Shown here: piece after piece, positions 35,492 through 44,810 of the stretch
Layout: every line of letters begins with the position of its first letter
Numbering within the stretch: position 1 is the stretch's first letter
NCBI GenBank assembly: GCA_015999765.1
Contig: JAECQR010000001.1
Coordinates: 248,001-312,000, forward strand
Length of the DNA: 64,000 nt
Direction: 5' to 3'
From: Flavobacteriia bacterium
Lineage (GTDB): Bacteria > Bacteroidota > Bacteroidia > Flavobacteriales > Weeksellaceae
The notes under the pieces: model-generated
The model's database searches: none
Seen by the model: only the letters and a program-made list of their open reading frames with translations
Told to the model about the DNA's origin: nothing
Program-made: the position numbers and the translations under genes

Positions 35492-35754
35492 CGGGACATA
35501 CATTATAGAGGAATTTGATATCTATTATAGATATTTTACATAAATGTTAAGAAATCATAAAAAAAATAAAACCGCAATCTCTAAAATAAAGGGATTGCGG
35601 TTTATTTTCCTTTAACATTGTAAAGAAAAGTGTTAAAAAGTGTTAAATAGGGATTTCAGAAAGGGTGTTTTCACCCCCCATCGAACTCGAATACCTAATT
35701 TTGCTTTGCATTTAAAAAGAAGTATTTCAATTTAACACAGATAATCAAATATAT
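35492..35754. other. Long structured leader region between glnA and the C40 peptidase gene
   Basis: Together with the glnA terminator this gap is 301 bases. It contains a strong hairpin (35565-35610), a tandem direct repeat AAAGTGTTAA at 35627-35636 and 35637-35646, and a GGGTG-TTTT-CACCC stem-loop (35663-35676). No open frame is credible. The elements could belong to control of the downstream lipoprotein gene. Confidence 0.4.
35565..35610. terminator. Second, bidirectional terminator-like hairpin after glnA
   Basis: A stem of about 14 pairs, AAACCGCAATCTCT with AGGGATTGCGGTTT (T-G wobble allowed), has an A-rich run before and a T-rich run after it. Confidence 0.7.
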
Positions 35755-36441
35755 ATGAAGAAAAGAGTCTTGTATTATTTAGTTGCTGTATCGGCTACAT
35801 TTTCATTACAATCATGCGTAACCAATTACGTTGTTTCAACCCCAACAACTTACGCAAGTCAATACAAATCAGATGCCAAACTGGCATCAATAGATAACAA
35901 AAAATTAGAAACCGCAAAATCTCAATTACTTAAGAGTTTCAACGAAGAAAAACTTGCAGCAGCAAAAACTTTGGAAGCTACAATTAAGAATGAGGAAATT
36001 GCAAAAACCATCAGATTCACAAAGAAAATCGATGAGATTTTAACAGAAGCTGAATCTTACTTAGGTACTCCTTATAAATACGGAGGAATGACCAGAAGAG
36101 GAATTGACTGTTCAGCTTTTGTATTATCTGTTTTCGGCGCTGCAACCGGCATGACTTTACCACGAGTAGCAGCATCACAAGCTCAGGAGGGAGAAAAAGT
36201 AGATAAATCCAACCTTCAGAAAGGAGATTTGGTATTCTTTTCACAAGGTAGAGGTAGAATTTCTCATGTTGGTATCGTAGAAAATGTAACAGAAGAGGGA
36301 GATGTGAAATTTATCCATGCCGCAACATCAAAAGGGGTAATGATTTCTTCACTTAATGATTCTTACTGGGGACCTAAATACAGGTTTGCCAAGAGAATAA
36401 TTTCCCACGATACCTTCAATACAAACTTTGCAAATAATTAA
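35755..36441 (+). CDS. NlpC/P60 (C40) peptidoglycan hydrolase lipoprotein
   Basis: A 228-residue lipoprotein (lipobox LQSC, Cys21). Residues 40-100 are a Lys/Glu/Ala-rich helical spacer. The C40 domain has the catalytic Cys119 in GIDCSAF, His171 in SHVGIV and His188 in KFIHAA. It resembles the Spr/MepS endopeptidases that cut peptide cross-links to allow wall growth. The rod-shape operon is next to it but convergent. A clear terminator follows. Confidence 0.92.
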   Translation: MKKRVLYYLVAVSATFSLQSCVTNYVVSTPTTYASQYKSDAKLASIDNKKLETAKSQLLKSFNEEKLAAAKTLEATIKNEEIAKTIRFTKKIDEILTEAESYLGTPYKYGGMTRRGIDCSAFVLSVFGAATGMTLPRVAASQAQEGEKVDKSNLQKGDLVFFSQGRGRISHVGIVENVTEEGDVKFIHAATSKGVMISSLNDSYWGPKYRFAKRIISHDTFNTNFANN

Positions 36442-36460
36442 AATAAATAATTGATCATTT

Positions 36461-36485
36461 AAAGCTGCCTGTGGCAGCTTTTTTT
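36461..36485 (+). terminator. Terminator of the C40 peptidase gene
   Basis: A perfect 9-bp stem AAAGCTGCC/GGCAGCTTT with a TGT loop, followed by a T tract. Confidence 0.92.
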
Positions 36486-36669
36486 GTGCGCAAAAATTAC
36501 CAAAGCAATTACGTTGCGTAAATCCTTTACCTTAATAAAATGAGCGAAACTAGGGCTAACTTAGGGTTTTCTATATTACATCATAAGGCGATGACCACAT
36601 AATTAACATGGCAAACAGCAGATACAAATCAATTTACGCTGTGAGGTTTCTGCTTTTAAGGCTCAGGTT

Positions 36670-37899
36670 TTAAACCAGACTGTTTCTGTCGGTATAATTC
36701 AGTTTGAAGAAGATGAATGTCATAATCGAGAAAGCCAACAGAGAGCTGCCGCCATAACTGAAATAGGGCAAAGGAATCCCAACGGTTGGGAAAAGCCCCA
36801 TTACCATTCCGAGGTTTATCGCAAAGTGCATTAACAGTATTGAAGCAAAACAATACCCGAAAACACGGTTAAAAGCCGATTTCTGACGTTCAGATAAGTA
36901 ATAAATCCTGCCTATAAATACGGCATAGAAAATCACCAGCATAGAAGCTCCGAAAAAGCCCCATTCTTCGCCCACTGTACAGAAAATATAATCGGTTTCC
37001 TGTTCGGGAACAAATTTCCCCTGAGTTACCGAGCCTTCCTTATATCCTTTACCGAAAAAACCGCCGGAGCCAATGGCTGTTTTCGAGTAAAGTAAATTGT
37101 AACCGGAAGTATCGCGGAAGGCTTTTTCGCCTTTATACAACACCTCAATTCTTTCCCGCTGGTGTTTCGGCATTTTTTCCAACGCTTTTGGTGAGCCGTA
37201 AGCAATACCGCACAATATAAGGAACGAGCCCGCTATACCAGCAATTGACAGAACATGCCAGTGGATTTTATAATAATTCATAAGAATTACCACCCCATAA
37301 ATCACAGCAATCCCGATAATCAAATAAAGCGGATCGATTGCGAGTGCCACTAAAAACACCGCAGCCAGAATACCACCTACGCCGAAAACCCATCCGTTCA
37401 GTCCTTCCCGGAATAGAGCAATAAAAAATGCAGTAAAAACGAGCAGGGAGCCAACGTCGGGAATCATCAGTACCACAACCGCCGGTATACCGATAATTGC
37501 TAGAGTTGTTAACAGTGATTTCCGGATTCTGAGATTAAAGTCGGGTCCGGATACATAATTTGCTAACATCAGCGAGACCCCAATCTTGGCAAACTCTACC
37601 GGCTGCATCGTAAAGCCACCGAATTTATACCAGTTCTTCTGTCCCAAAATTTCGGTGCCGAAGGGGAAAAGCCCAATCAGTAATAGCACTCCAAAAACAT
37701 AGATAATGCTGGCAAAATTTTCAAAGAACTTAGTTCTCATGATAAAAATAATGAGCCCAACGAAGAGTGAGACACAGAAAAATATAAATTGTTTTGTTCC
37801 TAAACCCTCATCAACACTGTAAATATTCGCCACTGCAAAAAGTGAAATGGCGAGATACAGAAATATGCTCAGTTTATCAAGTCCTTCGGTCCATTTCAT
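36670..37899 (-). CDS. rodA: Rod-shape peptidoglycan glycosyltransferase RodA
   Basis: A SEDS-family polymerase of lipid II, 409 residues with about ten membrane helices. Family motifs include FKYGGFTMQPVEFAK in the form YKFGGFTMQPVEFAKIG, a long extracellular loop with GYNLLYSKTAIGSGGFFGKG, and the C-terminal GIPLPYFSYGGSSLL. It is the last gene of the mreB operon. Its ATG overlaps the mrdA stop by four bases (ATGA). It works with PBP2 in the elongasome. Confidence 0.96.
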   Translation of the reverse strand: MKWTEGLDKLSIFLYLAISLFAVANIYSVDEGLGTKQFIFFCVSLFVGLIIFIMRTKFFENFASIIYVFGVLLLIGLFPFGTEILGQKNWYKFGGFTMQPVEFAKIGVSLMLANYVSGPDFNLRIRKSLLTTLAIIGIPAVVVLMIPDVGSLLVFTAFFIALFREGLNGWVFGVGGILAAVFLVALAIDPLYLIIGIAVIYGVVILMNYYKIHWHVLSIAGIAGSFLILCGIAYGSPKALEKMPKHQRERIEVLYKGEKAFRDTSGYNLLYSKTAIGSGGFFGKGYKEGSVTQGKFVPEQETDYIFCTVGEEWGFFGASMLVIFYAVFIGRIYYLSERQKSAFNRVFGYCFASILLMHFAINLGMVMGLFPTVGIPLPYFSYGGSSLLAFSIMTFIFFKLNYTDRNSLV

Positions 37900-39914
37900 T
37901 TTTTCACTGTTTGGTTTCTTAATCTTGCGCGAAGCGAATCTCTTTTATAAATAAGTCTTGCCTTGATATGATCGCTTTTGATAAACTTTAAGCTGTCTTC
38001 AATGGACTCAATTCTCATTGAATCTCTGTTCGGTTCTTTATAAAGACCTTTCCTTTTTAAGTCAACGACCCATTGTCTTTTATACTCAGGCATGAAACTC
38101 GCGTTGACCAATTTATTGTAAAGATGTTCGCGCTTAAGCTCTCCGGTTAAATACTTTTCTGCAATTGCAGTAGCTGCCGGCCCCGCCCATGTTCCTCCAA
38201 AACCAGCGTGTTCCATTACCGCTGCGATAACAATTTTAGGGTTTTCCGCAGGTGCTGCCAGAACAAAAATAGAGTTGTCTTTCCCTTGTGGAACCTGTGC
38301 TGTACCGGTTTTAGCGAGCATGGTGAAATCATTTGATTTTAAACTTCTTGCTGTTCCGCCGGTGACTACTGCTTCCATTCCCTTGATAATCGGCCCAAAA
38401 TGTTTGGGATCGACCAGTGTTTTATGTTTTACTTTAAATCGCGGATCCGGATTAGGTTTCCCATCTATTGATTTTACAATATGAGGGGTGTAATACCAAC
38501 CTTTATTTACGATAGCCGCTGTTGCATTGGCCATTTGTAAAGGGGTGAGAAGTACATCGCCCTGCCCCATTCCGTTGAAGATTGATCCGTTCATGGTGTA
38601 TGCGGAACTCCAGTCCTTTTTTCCGCCGCTTCTTTTTTCATAGAAACCGCCGCTCGGGATTCTTCCTCTGGACCCTACCGCAATATCGTTGTTTAAGAAT
38701 TCTCCCAACCCGAAACTGCTCATGATCTTTTTCCATTCGTCAACTCCTTTGCTCGGATTTCCGGGATATTTATTCATAATCGCAATAAACGCATACGAAA
38801 AATAACAGTTGCTAGAAACCTGAATCGCCGGTACCAGCGGATCAGCGCCACCGTGTCCTTTAACCCTCAACCCACGGTAATTGAAACCGCCACCACACGG
38901 AAAAATAGTATTTTCATCCATAACTCCCATTTGCATCGCTGCCGCGGCGGTTAGAAGTTTAAAAGTAGACCCGGGAGGATATGCAGCCTGAACGGAACGG
39001 TCAAAAGTTGGCCGGTTGTTATACACCGTGTCCATTTGTAGTCTGTACAGATTTTTTGTTTTGTCGGGTCCGGTGAACAGATTAGGATCAATATCGGGAC
39101 CAGTGGCAAGAACCAGGATTTCTCCGTTGGTTGGATCTATCGCGACAATCGCTCCCTGCTTGTTCACGAGCATTTCTTCTGCCATTTTCTGCAAATCGTA
39201 GTCAATAGTCAGAGTTACATCTTTACCCGTAACTACATCTTTATCTAAGGTTCCGTTTTTATAAGAGCCAATACTGCGCAGGCGAATGTCTTTCTGGATA
39301 TACTGTACGCCCTTTTCACCCCTTAAATCTTTTTCATAAGATTTTTCGACACCGGTTTTTCCAATAAAATCTCCAGGTAGGTAATAAAGAGAATCTTTCT
39401 TAATATCACGATCATTTACTTCGTTGGTATAGCCTAAAAGATTTCCGGAGGTTGAAACTTCGTACTGCCGTTGCGGTCGCGACACAATACTGAACGCAGG
39501 ATATTTAAATATAATTTCCTGAATTCTGGCAATCTCTTCACGACTTAAATTTTTCATAAAAGTCATGGGAGTAAGTTTAGAATAATACTTTTCGTTTTTG
39601 ATGGCATTAATTCTTTTAATAAAATCCGGTTTACTGATTCGCATTAAATTACAGAAATCCAGCGTATCAAAATCCGGTTTAATTAAAGCTTCTGTAAAGG
39701 AAATTTCATAAGAAGGTTGGTTGCCCACTAATATCTTACCGTTCCTGTCGAAAATTACGCCGCGCTGCGGAATTATATATTCTGTTTTTATAGAAGTATT
39801 GGCTGCATTTAAGGCGTAGCGATCTGTGAAAAGCTGTAAATAAGCAAGCCTTGCAATAAAAATTATGGCAAGGAGCGCTAATAATAAGGTGATTTTCAGA
39901 TACTGTGATTTCAT
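37896..39914 (-). CDS. mrdA: Penicillin-binding protein 2 (elongasome transpeptidase)
   Basis: A class B PBP of 672 residues with one N-terminal membrane helix (8-28). The dimerisation domain contains IPQRGVIFDRNG and GKTGVEKSYEKDLRG. The transpeptidase has SxxK at Ser316-Lys319 (PPGSTFKLL), SSN at 367-369 and KTG at 535-537 (AKTGTAQVP). It cross-links peptidoglycan during side-wall growth with RodA. The operon position mreD-mrdA-rodA is typical. Confidence 0.96.
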   Translation of the reverse strand: MKSQYLKITLLLALLAIIFIARLAYLQLFTDRYALNAANTSIKTEYIIPQRGVIFDRNGKILVGNQPSYEISFTEALIKPDFDTLDFCNLMRISKPDFIKRINAIKNEKYYSKLTPMTFMKNLSREEIARIQEIIFKYPAFSIVSRPQRQYEVSTSGNLLGYTNEVNDRDIKKDSLYYLPGDFIGKTGVEKSYEKDLRGEKGVQYIQKDIRLRSIGSYKNGTLDKDVVTGKDVTLTIDYDLQKMAEEMLVNKQGAIVAIDPTNGEILVLATGPDIDPNLFTGPDKTKNLYRLQMDTVYNNRPTFDRSVQAAYPPGSTFKLLTAAAAMQMGVMDENTIFPCGGGFNYRGLRVKGHGGADPLVPAIQVSSNCYFSYAFIAIMNKYPGNPSKGVDEWKKIMSSFGLGEFLNNDIAVGSRGRIPSGGFYEKRSGGKKDWSSAYTMNGSIFNGMGQGDVLLTPLQMANATAAIVNKGWYYTPHIVKSIDGKPNPDPRFKVKHKTLVDPKHFGPIIKGMEAVVTGGTARSLKSNDFTMLAKTGTAQVPQGKDNSIFVLAAPAENPKIVIAAVMEHAGFGGTWAGPAATAIAEKYLTGELKREHLYNKLVNASFMPEYKRQWVVDLKRKGLYKEPNRDSMRIESIEDSLKFIKSDHIKARLIYKRDSLRARLRNQTVKK

Positions 39915-39958
39915 GTGTCTGTTAATAACCTTTTATAAAGGTTTTTTGTTCAGTAACG

Positions 39959-40465
39959 TTAAACTTTCTGCTTGATTTTAAAGGCCAGCGCGTACATCAG
40001 GATAAATATAAAGGAAATGGCGCTTGTTGCCAAAATATTCACGAAGATTTCGAAAAACCGGCTGAATTTGAAAAACTCGATGTACTGAACCAATAACTGA
40101 TGCAGAAAAATACTTGACAGTATGAAGAACAGATATTGCGACCATTGCAAAGACTGGAAGGAAAAGAAATCGGTTGAAGTATCTGTTGAGGTCCGGAAAA
40201 TCAAAGTGCGGAAATAAGCAATCACCGTCGTGGCAAATGCATTAATTCCCCAGGTGTAAAGAAAAGCATCAATGCTTAATCCCAAAAGGAAACTCAATGC
40301 TAAAAATTGAAACTTATTCCTGAAAAACGGGTAAAACATGATAAACACCGGATAAAGAACCGGTGTGTATTTCCCAAAAAGCGTAATACGGTTCAATACA
40401 AAAATTTGTAATGCCACCAGAAAAACAATCATCAGGATATCTGTAAAAAGTGTTCTGCTTATCAT
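39959..40465 (-). CDS. mreD: Rod shape-determining protein MreD
   Basis: A small, very hydrophobic protein of 168 residues with about five membrane helices. Sequence identity to the family is weak, as usual for MreD, so the call rests mainly on size, hydrophobicity and position between mreC and mrdA. Its ATG overlaps the mreC stop by four bases. Confidence 0.88.
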   Translation of the reverse strand: MISRTLFTDILMIVFLVALQIFVLNRITLFGKYTPVLYPVFIMFYPFFRNKFQFLALSFLLGLSIDAFLYTWGINAFATTVIAYFRTLIFRTSTDTSTDFFSFQSLQWSQYLFFILSSIFLHQLLVQYIEFFKFSRFFEIFVNILATSAISFIFILMYALAFKIKQKV

Positions 40466-41310
40466 TTCTCTCTTTTTATGGTGGCCTGTAAGGTATCCTG
40501 AATTTTCTGAACTTCCGCTTTCTTAAGGTTCTTCACTACATAAATCTTGCTGAGGTTACCCATTTTCTCGTTCAATTCCACAGAAATATCCCAGAAACCT
40601 GTTTTGCTGTCGACTTCGTATCCGGAAACTTTACCGATCATAATTCCCTGCGGAAATATCGCTGATTTGCCGTCAGTTACAACCGTATCTCCAATTTGCA
40701 AAGGAACATATTTGGGAACATCAGCTAAATGCATGATTCGCGAATCATCGCCACGCCAGGTTAATGTCCCGAAATAGCCGGATTTTTTCAGCGACGCATT
40801 AATTTTGATTTTATTTAAACTCAGCACCGATTGCACTAAGGCGTAAGAATCTGTAGAATTAATAACAATCCCCGCAATTCCTTTCGGTGCCATTACGCCC
40901 ATCTGGGGATGAACGCCATCTCTTTTTCCGCGGTTGATGGTGAAGTAATTATCCTTCCGGTTGATACTGTTGAACACGATCTCGCCGTCGACAAAAGTGT
41001 AGATTTGTCCGCCGCCAATGGTATCATGAACTTTTCTGAAAACAGGAACCCCAGAATTCTTACCGTACACCTCTTCCATCAGTAATTTGTTCTGAGCGAC
41101 CAACTGTTCGTTGATTTGCTTCAGTTTCAGATAAGAAGCGCCTTCGTCAATATATCCAGAAACCTGAGAATTAAAGGCTGCAGTTTGACCTGCAATCCAC
41201 GACTGCTGCATTGAATTTCTGCTGAAAATCAATACCAAAGCAATAAGCTGCAGAAATACAAAGAAGACGAACAGGCCGTTCTTCGAAAATAATCGCAGCA
41301 AAAATCCCAT
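40462..41310 (-). CDS. mreC: Rod shape-determining protein MreC
   Basis: A 282-residue protein with an N-terminal membrane helix (about 9-28), a coiled-coil region (about 45-80) and a beta-rich periplasmic domain. The family segments are RGKRDGVHPQMGVMAPKGIAG in its first 20 residues and YVPLQIGDTVVTDG. It scaffolds the elongasome and activates PBP2. It lies 27 bases after mreB. Confidence 0.93.
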   Translation of the reverse strand: MGFLLRLFSKNGLFVFFVFLQLIALVLIFSRNSMQQSWIAGQTAAFNSQVSGYIDEGASYLKLKQINEQLVAQNKLLMEEVYGKNSGVPVFRKVHDTIGGGQIYTFVDGEIVFNSINRKDNYFTINRGKRDGVHPQMGVMAPKGIAGIVINSTDSYALVQSVLSLNKIKINASLKKSGYFGTLTWRGDDSRIMHLADVPKYVPLQIGDTVVTDGKSAIFPQGIMIGKVSGYEVDSKTGFWDISVELNEKMGNLSKIYVVKNLKKAEVQKIQDTLQATIKREK

Positions 41311-41337
41311 CAGTTAAGTGTCGTAAAAGTTATAAAA

Positions 41338-42363
41338 TTATTTAATCAGGAAGTTGAATTTATCCATGTTCTTTAGGGCGATACCTGTACCGCGAACTAC
41401 AGCTCTCAGTGGATCTTCCGCAACGAAAACCGGCAATCCTGTTTTCTTGTGAAGCCTGTCTGCAAGTCCTCTAAGCAATGCGCCACCACCTGCAAGATAA
41501 ATTCCTGTTTTATAGATATCAGCAGCAAGTTCCGGAGGAGTAAGGGAAAGCGTTTCCATTACCGCATCTTCAATTCTGATGATCGATTTGTCTAATGCAC
41601 GGGCAATTTCCTTATAGTTCACCATAATTTCTTTTGGTTTACCTGTAATTAAATCGCGTCCCTGAACCGGAATATCCTCAATATCAACGTCAAGTTCTTC
41701 TACCGCTGAACCTACCTCAATCTTAACTCTCTCAGCAGTTCTTTCACCGATGTACAGATTATGATGTGTTCTTAAATAATACGCAATATCATTGGTGAAA
41801 ACATCACCCGCAATTTTTACGGATTTATCACATACGATTCCTCCTAATGCTACTACAGCGATCTCTGTGGTTCCTCCACCTATATCGATAATCATGTTAC
41901 CTTCTGGTTTCTGAACATCAATTCCAACTCCGATTGCCGCAGCCATTGGTTCGTAGATTAAGCGCACTTCTTTTGCGTTTACTTTCTGTGCAGAATCTCT
42001 TACCGCTCTTTTCTCCACCTCGGTAATTCCGGAAGGAATACAGATTACAATTTTTAAAGTGGGCTGAAAAAGTTTCCCTTTGATGCCGGGAATTTGTTTG
42101 ATGAATTCTTTGATCATGTGCTCAGATGCATGAAAATCAGCGATTACGCCGTCTTTCAGTGGTCTGATGGTTTTAATGTCTTCGTGGGTTTTCCCCTGCA
42201 TATGTTTTGCCTTTTCACCAACAGCGATCGGCTTTCCGCTGGAGCGTTCTATGGCAACTATCGAAGGCTGATCTATAACAATTTTATTATTATGTATAAT
42301 TAGTGTGTTCGCAGTTCCCAAGTCAATCGCAATATCCTGCGTGAACATATCAAATAATCCCAT
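41338..42363 (-). CDS. mreB: Actin-like cell-shape protein MreB
   Basis: A 341-residue actin homologue forming membrane-bound filaments that guide wall synthesis. The phosphate-binding loops are DLGTANTLI near the N terminus and IDIGGGTTEIAV in the middle; GIYLAGGGALLRGL is near the C terminus. It is first in the operon mreB-mreC-mreD-mrdA-rodA. The upstream region carries a -7 box and a perfect palindrome. Confidence 0.97.
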   Translation of the reverse strand: MGLFDMFTQDIAIDLGTANTLIIHNNKIVIDQPSIVAIERSSGKPIAVGEKAKHMQGKTHEDIKTIRPLKDGVIADFHASEHMIKEFIKQIPGIKGKLFQPTLKIVICIPSGITEVEKRAVRDSAQKVNAKEVRLIYEPMAAAIGVGIDVQKPEGNMIIDIGGGTTEIAVVALGGIVCDKSVKIAGDVFTNDIAYYLRTHHNLYIGERTAERVKIEVGSAVEELDVDIEDIPVQGRDLITGKPKEIMVNYKEIARALDKSIIRIEDAVMETLSLTPPELAADIYKTGIYLAGGGALLRGLADRLHKKTGLPVFVAEDPLRAVVRGTGIALKNMDKFNFLIK

Positions 42364-42388
42364 TTTTTTCGTGATTTTTTTAAGTGTA

Positions 42389-42417
42389 CAAAGATATAAA
42401 TTTAGAACCGTTCTAAA
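42389..42417 (-). promoter_or_regulatory. mreB operon promoter with adjoining 17-bp palindrome
   Basis: On the minus strand TATCTTTG (42389-42396) is a perfect -7 match, 25 bases before the mreB ATG. Four bases upstream of it is TTTAGAAC-C-GTTCTAAA (42401-42417), a perfect 17-base palindrome occupying the spacer where a repressor or activator would contact the promoter. No TTTG -33 box is visible, which fits an activator-dependent or otherwise regulated promoter. Confidence 0.55.
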
Positions 42418-42617
42418 AATTAGATTCAGACTAAATTAGGTTAAAATTTTATTAAAGTTACAAGCTATTCTAGAATAACTTTTTTATTTCTTAATTATTT
42501 CATTTTTAAATGAAAATTCGGAAAATAAGCACCGAATCTTCATATATTTTACTGATAATGTTCATCTTGTATAATCTTCGCCAATTCAATTTAAAGTCTT
42601 AAATTTGCCGTTGCTTT

Positions 42618-43892
42618 ATGAATCAGGATACCAACATTCACAAAACCGCTAATTTTGCCGTCCTCAGCGTCAGTTTTGAAAAAGCCGATGCCGAGACCCG
42701 TGGAAAATTCGCGTTTTTTGACGAGAATATTAAAAACTTTGTCAGCGAAATTCATGATGAAAATCTGGGTGACGCATTTGTGGTTTCTACCTGCAACCGT
42801 ACCGAGATTTATACCACATCGCAAAATTACCTACTGATTGCCGAATTATACTGCAAAACCATTGGTGTAAGCCTTACGGAATTCATGCAGTACGTCAACA
42901 TCCTGAAACACGAAGAAGCACTGAATCACCTCTTCCGGGTTGCTGCAGGTTTGGAAAGCCAGATTATCGGTGATTTCGAGATCATTGGACAGATCAAAAA
43001 CGCTTACCACCGGTTCAAAAAAGTAAAAAGAAATTCTAACCCGTTTCTGGAAAGGGCAATAAATTCTGCCATCCAGATTTCCAAGAGGATTAAAAATGAA
43101 ACAGGAATCTCTAATGGGGCAGCCTCAGTTTCTTATGCTGCGGTACATTATATCCTGAAAAACCAGACCCAGATTTCCGATAAAAATATTCTGCTTTTAG
43201 GAGTAGGAGAAATTGGACAGAATACGGTTGAAAATCTGGTGAAGCACGTTTATAAACCGAAAGTTAAAATCGCCAACAGAACCTCGGATAAAGCAGAAAA
43301 GATTGCTGAAAAATATAAGATTCCGCATATAGAATTCGAACATTTTCAGGAAGAACTGGCGCAAACTGATATTTTGATTGTCGCAACAGGAGCTCAGCAT
43401 CCGATTATCAATAAAACTCATTTCCCAAACGGAAAAGAAACTTTAGTTATCGACCTTTCGATCCCGAATAATGTTGAAAAAGACATTACCGAGAATACCA
43501 ACGTAAGTTTGGTTGATGTTGACCAGCTTTCTCTCCACATCAGCGAAACGATGGTTCAGCGGCAGAAAGAGATTCCGAAAGCCGAAGAAATCATCAGAGA
43601 AATGACAAAGGACTTTCTCGAGTGGGAAAAAAAGAGAAAATTAGCACCCAATATTCATCATTTCAAAGCGGTGCTGAAGAATATGGAACGCAATGAAATG
43701 CACAATATCCACAAAAAACACAAATATGTGGAAGTGACAGATATGCAGCTTTCGGATAAAATGATCCAGAAAATCACCAACAGATTTGCCAAATACATCA
43801 TCGATAATCCCTGGAAAGCCGAGGAAATCAGCAAACTAATGCACGAGATTTTAGTCGAACAGCCCAATAATGAATTCAATGAGAAGCATTAA
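42618..43892 (+). CDS. hemA: Glutamyl-tRNA reductase
   Basis: First committed enzyme of C5-pathway tetrapyrrole synthesis; reduces glutamyl-tRNA to glutamate-1-semialdehyde. The 424-residue chain has nucleophile Cys59 in VSTCNRTEIY. The NADPH domain has LLLGVGEIGQNTVENL, and a C-terminal dimerisation helix follows. A TAAATTTG -7 box at 42600-42607 is only 10 bases before the ATG, so the leader is very short. It overlaps hemC by 14 to 23 bases. Confidence 0.95.
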   Translation: MNQDTNIHKTANFAVLSVSFEKADAETRGKFAFFDENIKNFVSEIHDENLGDAFVVSTCNRTEIYTTSQNYLLIAELYCKTIGVSLTEFMQYVNILKHEEALNHLFRVAAGLESQIIGDFEIIGQIKNAYHRFKKVKRNSNPFLERAINSAIQISKRIKNETGISNGAASVSYAAVHYILKNQTQISDKNILLLGVGEIGQNTVENLVKHVYKPKVKIANRTSDKAEKIAEKYKIPHIEFEHFQEELAQTDILIVATGAQHPIINKTHFPNGKETLVIDLSIPNNVEKDITENTNVSLVDVDQLSLHISETMVQRQKEIPKAEEIIREMTKDFLEWEKKRKLAPNIHHFKAVLKNMERNEMHNIHKKHKYVEVTDMQLSDKMIQKITNRFAKYIIDNPWKAEEISKLMHEILVEQPNNEFNEKH

Positions 43893-44790
43893 AATAGGAA
43901 CCAGAAATTCGCCGCTCGCCATGTGGCAGGCGAGGGAAGTGGCAAGAAATCTTCAGAATCTGAATTATACTACAGACATCATTCCGGTACTTGCAACGGG
44001 TGATAAAAATCTTACCCAGCCATTATATACATTGGGAATTACCGGTATTTTCACTAAAGATTTAGATATTTCACTTCTTAATAATGAAGTTGATATTGCA
44101 GTGCATTCGCTGAAAGATATTCCTACTGAACTTCCGGAAAATATAGAAATTATAGCAGTTTTAGAACGCGATTATCCACAGGATGTTTTGGTGAGAAAGA
44201 AAGATGCGGAAACTTTAGAACTTCATGACCTGAAAATTGCGACAAGCAGTCTTCGCCGACGGGCTTTCTGGCTTAAGGAATTTCCGGACACCCAGTTTTC
44301 AGATATACGAGGTAATGTACAGACAAGGTTAAATAAGCTCGAAGAACTCGATTTTGATGCTACAATGTTTTCGCTCGCCGCAATCGAAAGAATGGGCTTG
44401 AATGTTGATTATGAGCATCTTCCGATCATGATTTCAGCGCCGGCACAAGGTGTTGTCGCGGTGTGCGCAAGACGTGATGACACAGAGATTAAAGAAATCT
44501 TCAAGGACATTAACCACAAACCCACACAGATTTGTATTGAAATTGAAAGAAATTTCCTGAATACCTTAGAAGGTGGCTGCACCGCTCCCATTGGCGCTTT
44601 TGCTGAAATCAATGATAAAAACGAAGTCCGCTTCATCGGGCGGCTATGTTCCCTTGACGGAAAAAACTGTATCGAAACCGATGAGATTTTCGAATGGAAT
44701 GAACATGAAAATTTCGGAAAAATGTTGGCGCAGAAAGTTCTTGAAAACGGTGGACGCGAGTTAATGAATCAGATTAAAAGCGAGATTTAG
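43879..44790 (+). CDS. hemC: Porphobilinogen deaminase (hydroxymethylbilane synthase)
   Basis: Joins four porphobilinogens into hydroxymethylbilane. It starts MRSIKIGTRNSPLAMWQA, the family N terminus, so I chose ATG 43879 over the ATG at 43870; both overlap the end of hemA. DIAVHSLKDIPTELP is the active-site loop. The dipyrromethane-cofactor cysteine is in LEGGCTAPIGAFA. The gene is the second of the haem operon. Confidence 0.95.
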   Translation: MRSIKIGTRNSPLAMWQAREVARNLQNLNYTTDIIPVLATGDKNLTQPLYTLGITGIFTKDLDISLLNNEVDIAVHSLKDIPTELPENIEIIAVLERDYPQDVLVRKKDAETLELHDLKIATSSLRRRAFWLKEFPDTQFSDIRGNVQTRLNKLEELDFDATMFSLAAIERMGLNVDYEHLPIMISAPAQGVVAVCARRDDTEIKEIFKDINHKPTQICIEIERNFLNTLEGGCTAPIGAFAEINDKNEVRFIGRLCSLDGKNCIETDEIFEWNEHENFGKMLAQKVLENGGRELMNQIKSEI

Positions 44791-44810
44791 CTTTTTGCAG
44801 CATATATAAA

